64,000 bases of DNA from Cypionkella sp. (GTDB lineage Bacteria; Pseudomonadota; Alphaproteobacteria; Rhodobacterales; Rhodobacteraceae). Positions within the stretch are counted from its first letter, which is position 1; every line of letters begins with the position of its first letter. Made by a program: the position numbers and the translations under genes. The notes beneath the pieces are model-generated. The model ran no database searches and was not told where the DNA came from. It saw nothing but the letters and a program-made list of their open reading frames with translations. Of the stretch, positions 62,632 to 64,000 are shown one piece after another. The stretch spans positions 30,081 through 94,080 of the forward strand of contig NZ_JAUSBA010000004.1 of NCBI RefSeq assembly GCF_030652235.1, in the 5' to 3' direction.

Positions 62632-63657
62632 ATGCCAAAAATTTCAGTCATAATCCCAATTTTTAATGGCGAAGCTTTCCTGTCGCAGACTCTTGAATCC
62701 CTTATAAATCAACAGTTCGCAGACTTTGAAGTGCTTTGCGTCGATGATTGCTCAACTGACAGAAGTCCTAATATTACTGGCCAATTTTCAGTGCGCGATG
62801 CGCGGTTTAGATATCTGCGAACGCCAACAAATCTGGGGATTGTCCCCAAGGTCATGAATTTCGCAGCCGCTTATGCGCAGGGTGACTACTTTGTTTATAG
62901 TTCGCAGGATGATATATTTTCGAATGATTGGCTGCAAAAGATGTATCAAGCCGCGGTAGAGACAGGCGCAGATGCCACTATACCCGACGTAGAGTTTTAT
63001 TATGCTGGTGCCACAAAAAATCAACGAATAGTAGGAATAAGGGGGGATCGCTCTGTTCAGATAAGTGGTCGTGATGCATTTGTATATTCATTAAATTGGA
63101 CAATACCCGGAAATGCGCTCTGGCGTATGGAATTCCTAAAAAAGACAGGTTTTTTTGATTTTGGAATGTTTGCGGATGAATATACAGTTCGGCAATACTT
63201 TTTGCTATGTAGAAAAGTTGTTTTTTGTGATGGCGTTTTTTTTTACCGACAGGATAATCCGGACGCGATCACAAAGAAAATCAGTCCGAAGCTTTTGGAT
63301 GCCACTTATAATAATTTGATGCTTTGGCGGCTAACTATTGAAAATGGGTTTGATAAAGAGATTCACGCTGCCCAAGCGATTGCGACCATACGTTCATTGA
63401 AAAGGTCAAAAAAAATACTTTCCAAGTTGCCCGAAATTAGTAGATATTTGAGTGCAATTGATGTGTGTTTTGGTGATCTTGAGTCATTGTCTTTTAAGAA
63501 ATCACTCAAGGCTGGGTTAGACAGCAACGCCAATTTTTCAAAAAGATTAATGTACCTACATTTTTGGCGTTCCAAACGTATGTTTTGTTTTGCCTTGTGG
63601 TTGTCGGTAAAACTGGTAGCGATTAAAGATATGCTGCGCAGACCCAAGGCAGTTTGA
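62632..63657 (+). CDS. GT2 glycosyltransferase (AT-rich gene)
   Basis: 341 aa. ISVIIPIFNGEAFLSQTLESL, VLCVDDCSTDRS, YSSQDDIFSNDWL (metal-binding DD) mark the GT-A domain; IPGNALWRMEFLKK and FADEYTVRQYFLLCRKVVF are acceptor-side motifs. Start chosen at 62632 because GAGGAA lies just upstream; 62617 in the same frame (five residues longer) is possible. AT-rich like its upstream neighbour; 26 to 41 bases separate them. Confidence 0.82.
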   Translation: MPKISVIIPIFNGEAFLSQTLESLINQQFADFEVLCVDDCSTDRSPNITGQFSVRDARFRYLRTPTNLGIVPKVMNFAAAYAQGDYFVYSSQDDIFSNDWLQKMYQAAVETGADATIPDVEFYYAGATKNQRIVGIRGDRSVQISGRDAFVYSLNWTIPGNALWRMEFLKKTGFFDFGMFADEYTVRQYFLLCRKVVFCDGVFFYRQDNPDAITKKISPKLLDATYNNLMLWRLTIENGFDKEIHAAQAIATIRSLKRSKKILSKLPEISRYLSAIDVCFGDLESLSFKKSLKAGLDSNANFSKRLMYLHFWRSKRMFCFALWLSVKLVAIKDMLRRPKAV

Positions 63658-63784
63658 CTCTGCATTGATCGCGGCTTATTCACCAAAATCTGGCCGTTGT
63701 GATTGCCTGAAAGTGCTTTAGATTCAGGCTATTAGATGAAAGCCACCGGCAGCATCAGACGCACGTACGGATAAAATATTAGAG

Positions 63785-63845
63785 GTAAGTGTCCGGTCTG
63801 ACCGCTATCCGTTCCACCGCCACGGCAGCAGGTCATCGAGTTCAC
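63785..63845 (-). mobile_element. IS66-family element, 3' end remnant
   Basis: On the minus strand, 63845 to 63813 reads the typical IS66 transposase C-terminus (RELDDLLPWRWNG, then stop). The 3' flank has the terminal GTAAG with GTCCGGTCTGACC (63785-63802), as in IS66 inverted ends. The similarity stops upstream near 63846, so the element is truncated there. Confidence 0.65.
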
Positions 63846-63906
63846 GCTGAACACCCCCCCACCGTTGATTTTGCGTTGAAACATTGTAGTTTTTCTCGCC
63901 ATGGCC

Positions 63907-63941
63907 TGCAGGGTTTGTATAATTTTGGCTGAAACCCTGCA
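63907..63941. repeat. Inverted repeat before the transposase start
   Basis: TGCAGGGTTT / AAACCCTGCA with 15 bases between. It may be part of the left end of the element that begins here. Confidence 0.5.
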
Positions 63942-63955
63942 ATTTCGGTTCTGCC

Positions 63956-64000
63956 ATGAAGCATCGCCCACGCCTTCCGGAACAGGATGATCTGCTGCGT
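63956..64000 (+). CDS. Transposase, N-terminal fragment at window edge (IS5-like)
   Basis: Fifteen codons visible: MKHRPRLPEQDDLLR. This resembles the start of IS5/IS1182-type transposases (P-x-Q-x-DLFR or DLLR followed by RL), but the fragment is too short to be sure. The gene continues past 64000. Confidence 0.4.
   Translation, partial: MKHRPRLPEQDDLLR

Overview
The window is chromosomal DNA of a Rhodobacteraceae-type alphaproteobacterium (Rhodobacter/Gemmobacter/Pseudorhodobacter-like; genus not determinable here). The signs are high GC, an FnrL regulator divergent from hemN, a membrane-anchored cytochrome c-y type gene, a yejABEF operon, an acs-adk pair, puuD, and short dispersed palindromes that I associate with this family. 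Gene density is high, many neighbours overlap by 4 bases (ATGA), and no rRNA, tRNA or CRISPR was seen.

Layout. 1-6.4 kb: the start of a dacB-like gene, nadD, a MarR-GNAT fusion, ettA, four small stress/envelope genes (DUF3309, CsbD, a 25-aa membrane peptide, a PF03640 secreted protein), a thioesterase and fnrL. 6.4-7.8 kb: hemN, which shares one FNR box with fnrL. 7.8-14.8 kb: a five-gene operon yejA-B-E-F plus a GT4 glycosyltransferase. 14.9-26.9 kb: housekeeping genes (cytochrome c, pheA, SRPBCC protein, nudC, a CpdB-like nucleotidase, a HAD phosphatase, a secreted protein, argE, ycjX plus a TIGR01620 protein, truA). 27-32.6 kb: an MFS carrier with a very large loop, next to acs-adk, then a HugZ-like protein. 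32.7-40.5 kb: an envelope/exopolysaccharide region (pectate-lyase-fold protein, CapD-type epimerase, YjbH, YjbF lipoprotein, small secreted protein). 40.6-45.2 kb: a broken BhcC-like aldolase remnant divergent from an IclR regulator, then a short GAPDH, a dimethylformamidase-like protein and a phosphatase. 45.3-49.6 kb: a tightly coupled BKACE/GNAT/deacetylase triad, a PepSY protein and a small Cys-containing protein. 49.7-58.3 kb: a serine hydrolase and a complete peptide ABC importer flanked by two M19 dipeptidases. 58.3-61.4 kb: an SDR, a LysR regulator and puuD (urate oxidation). 61.6-64 kb: AT-rich foreign DNA with two GT2 glycosyltransferases, an IS66 end and the start of another transposase.

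Most of the window is ordinary core metabolism. The observations most worth following are the decayed bhc-like locus, the shared FnrL site with a possibly leaderless hemN transcript, the BKACE/GNAT/deacetylase operon, the MFS insertion domain beside acs, two adjacent palindromes upstream of the epimerase, and several families of short repeats at gene 3' ends.
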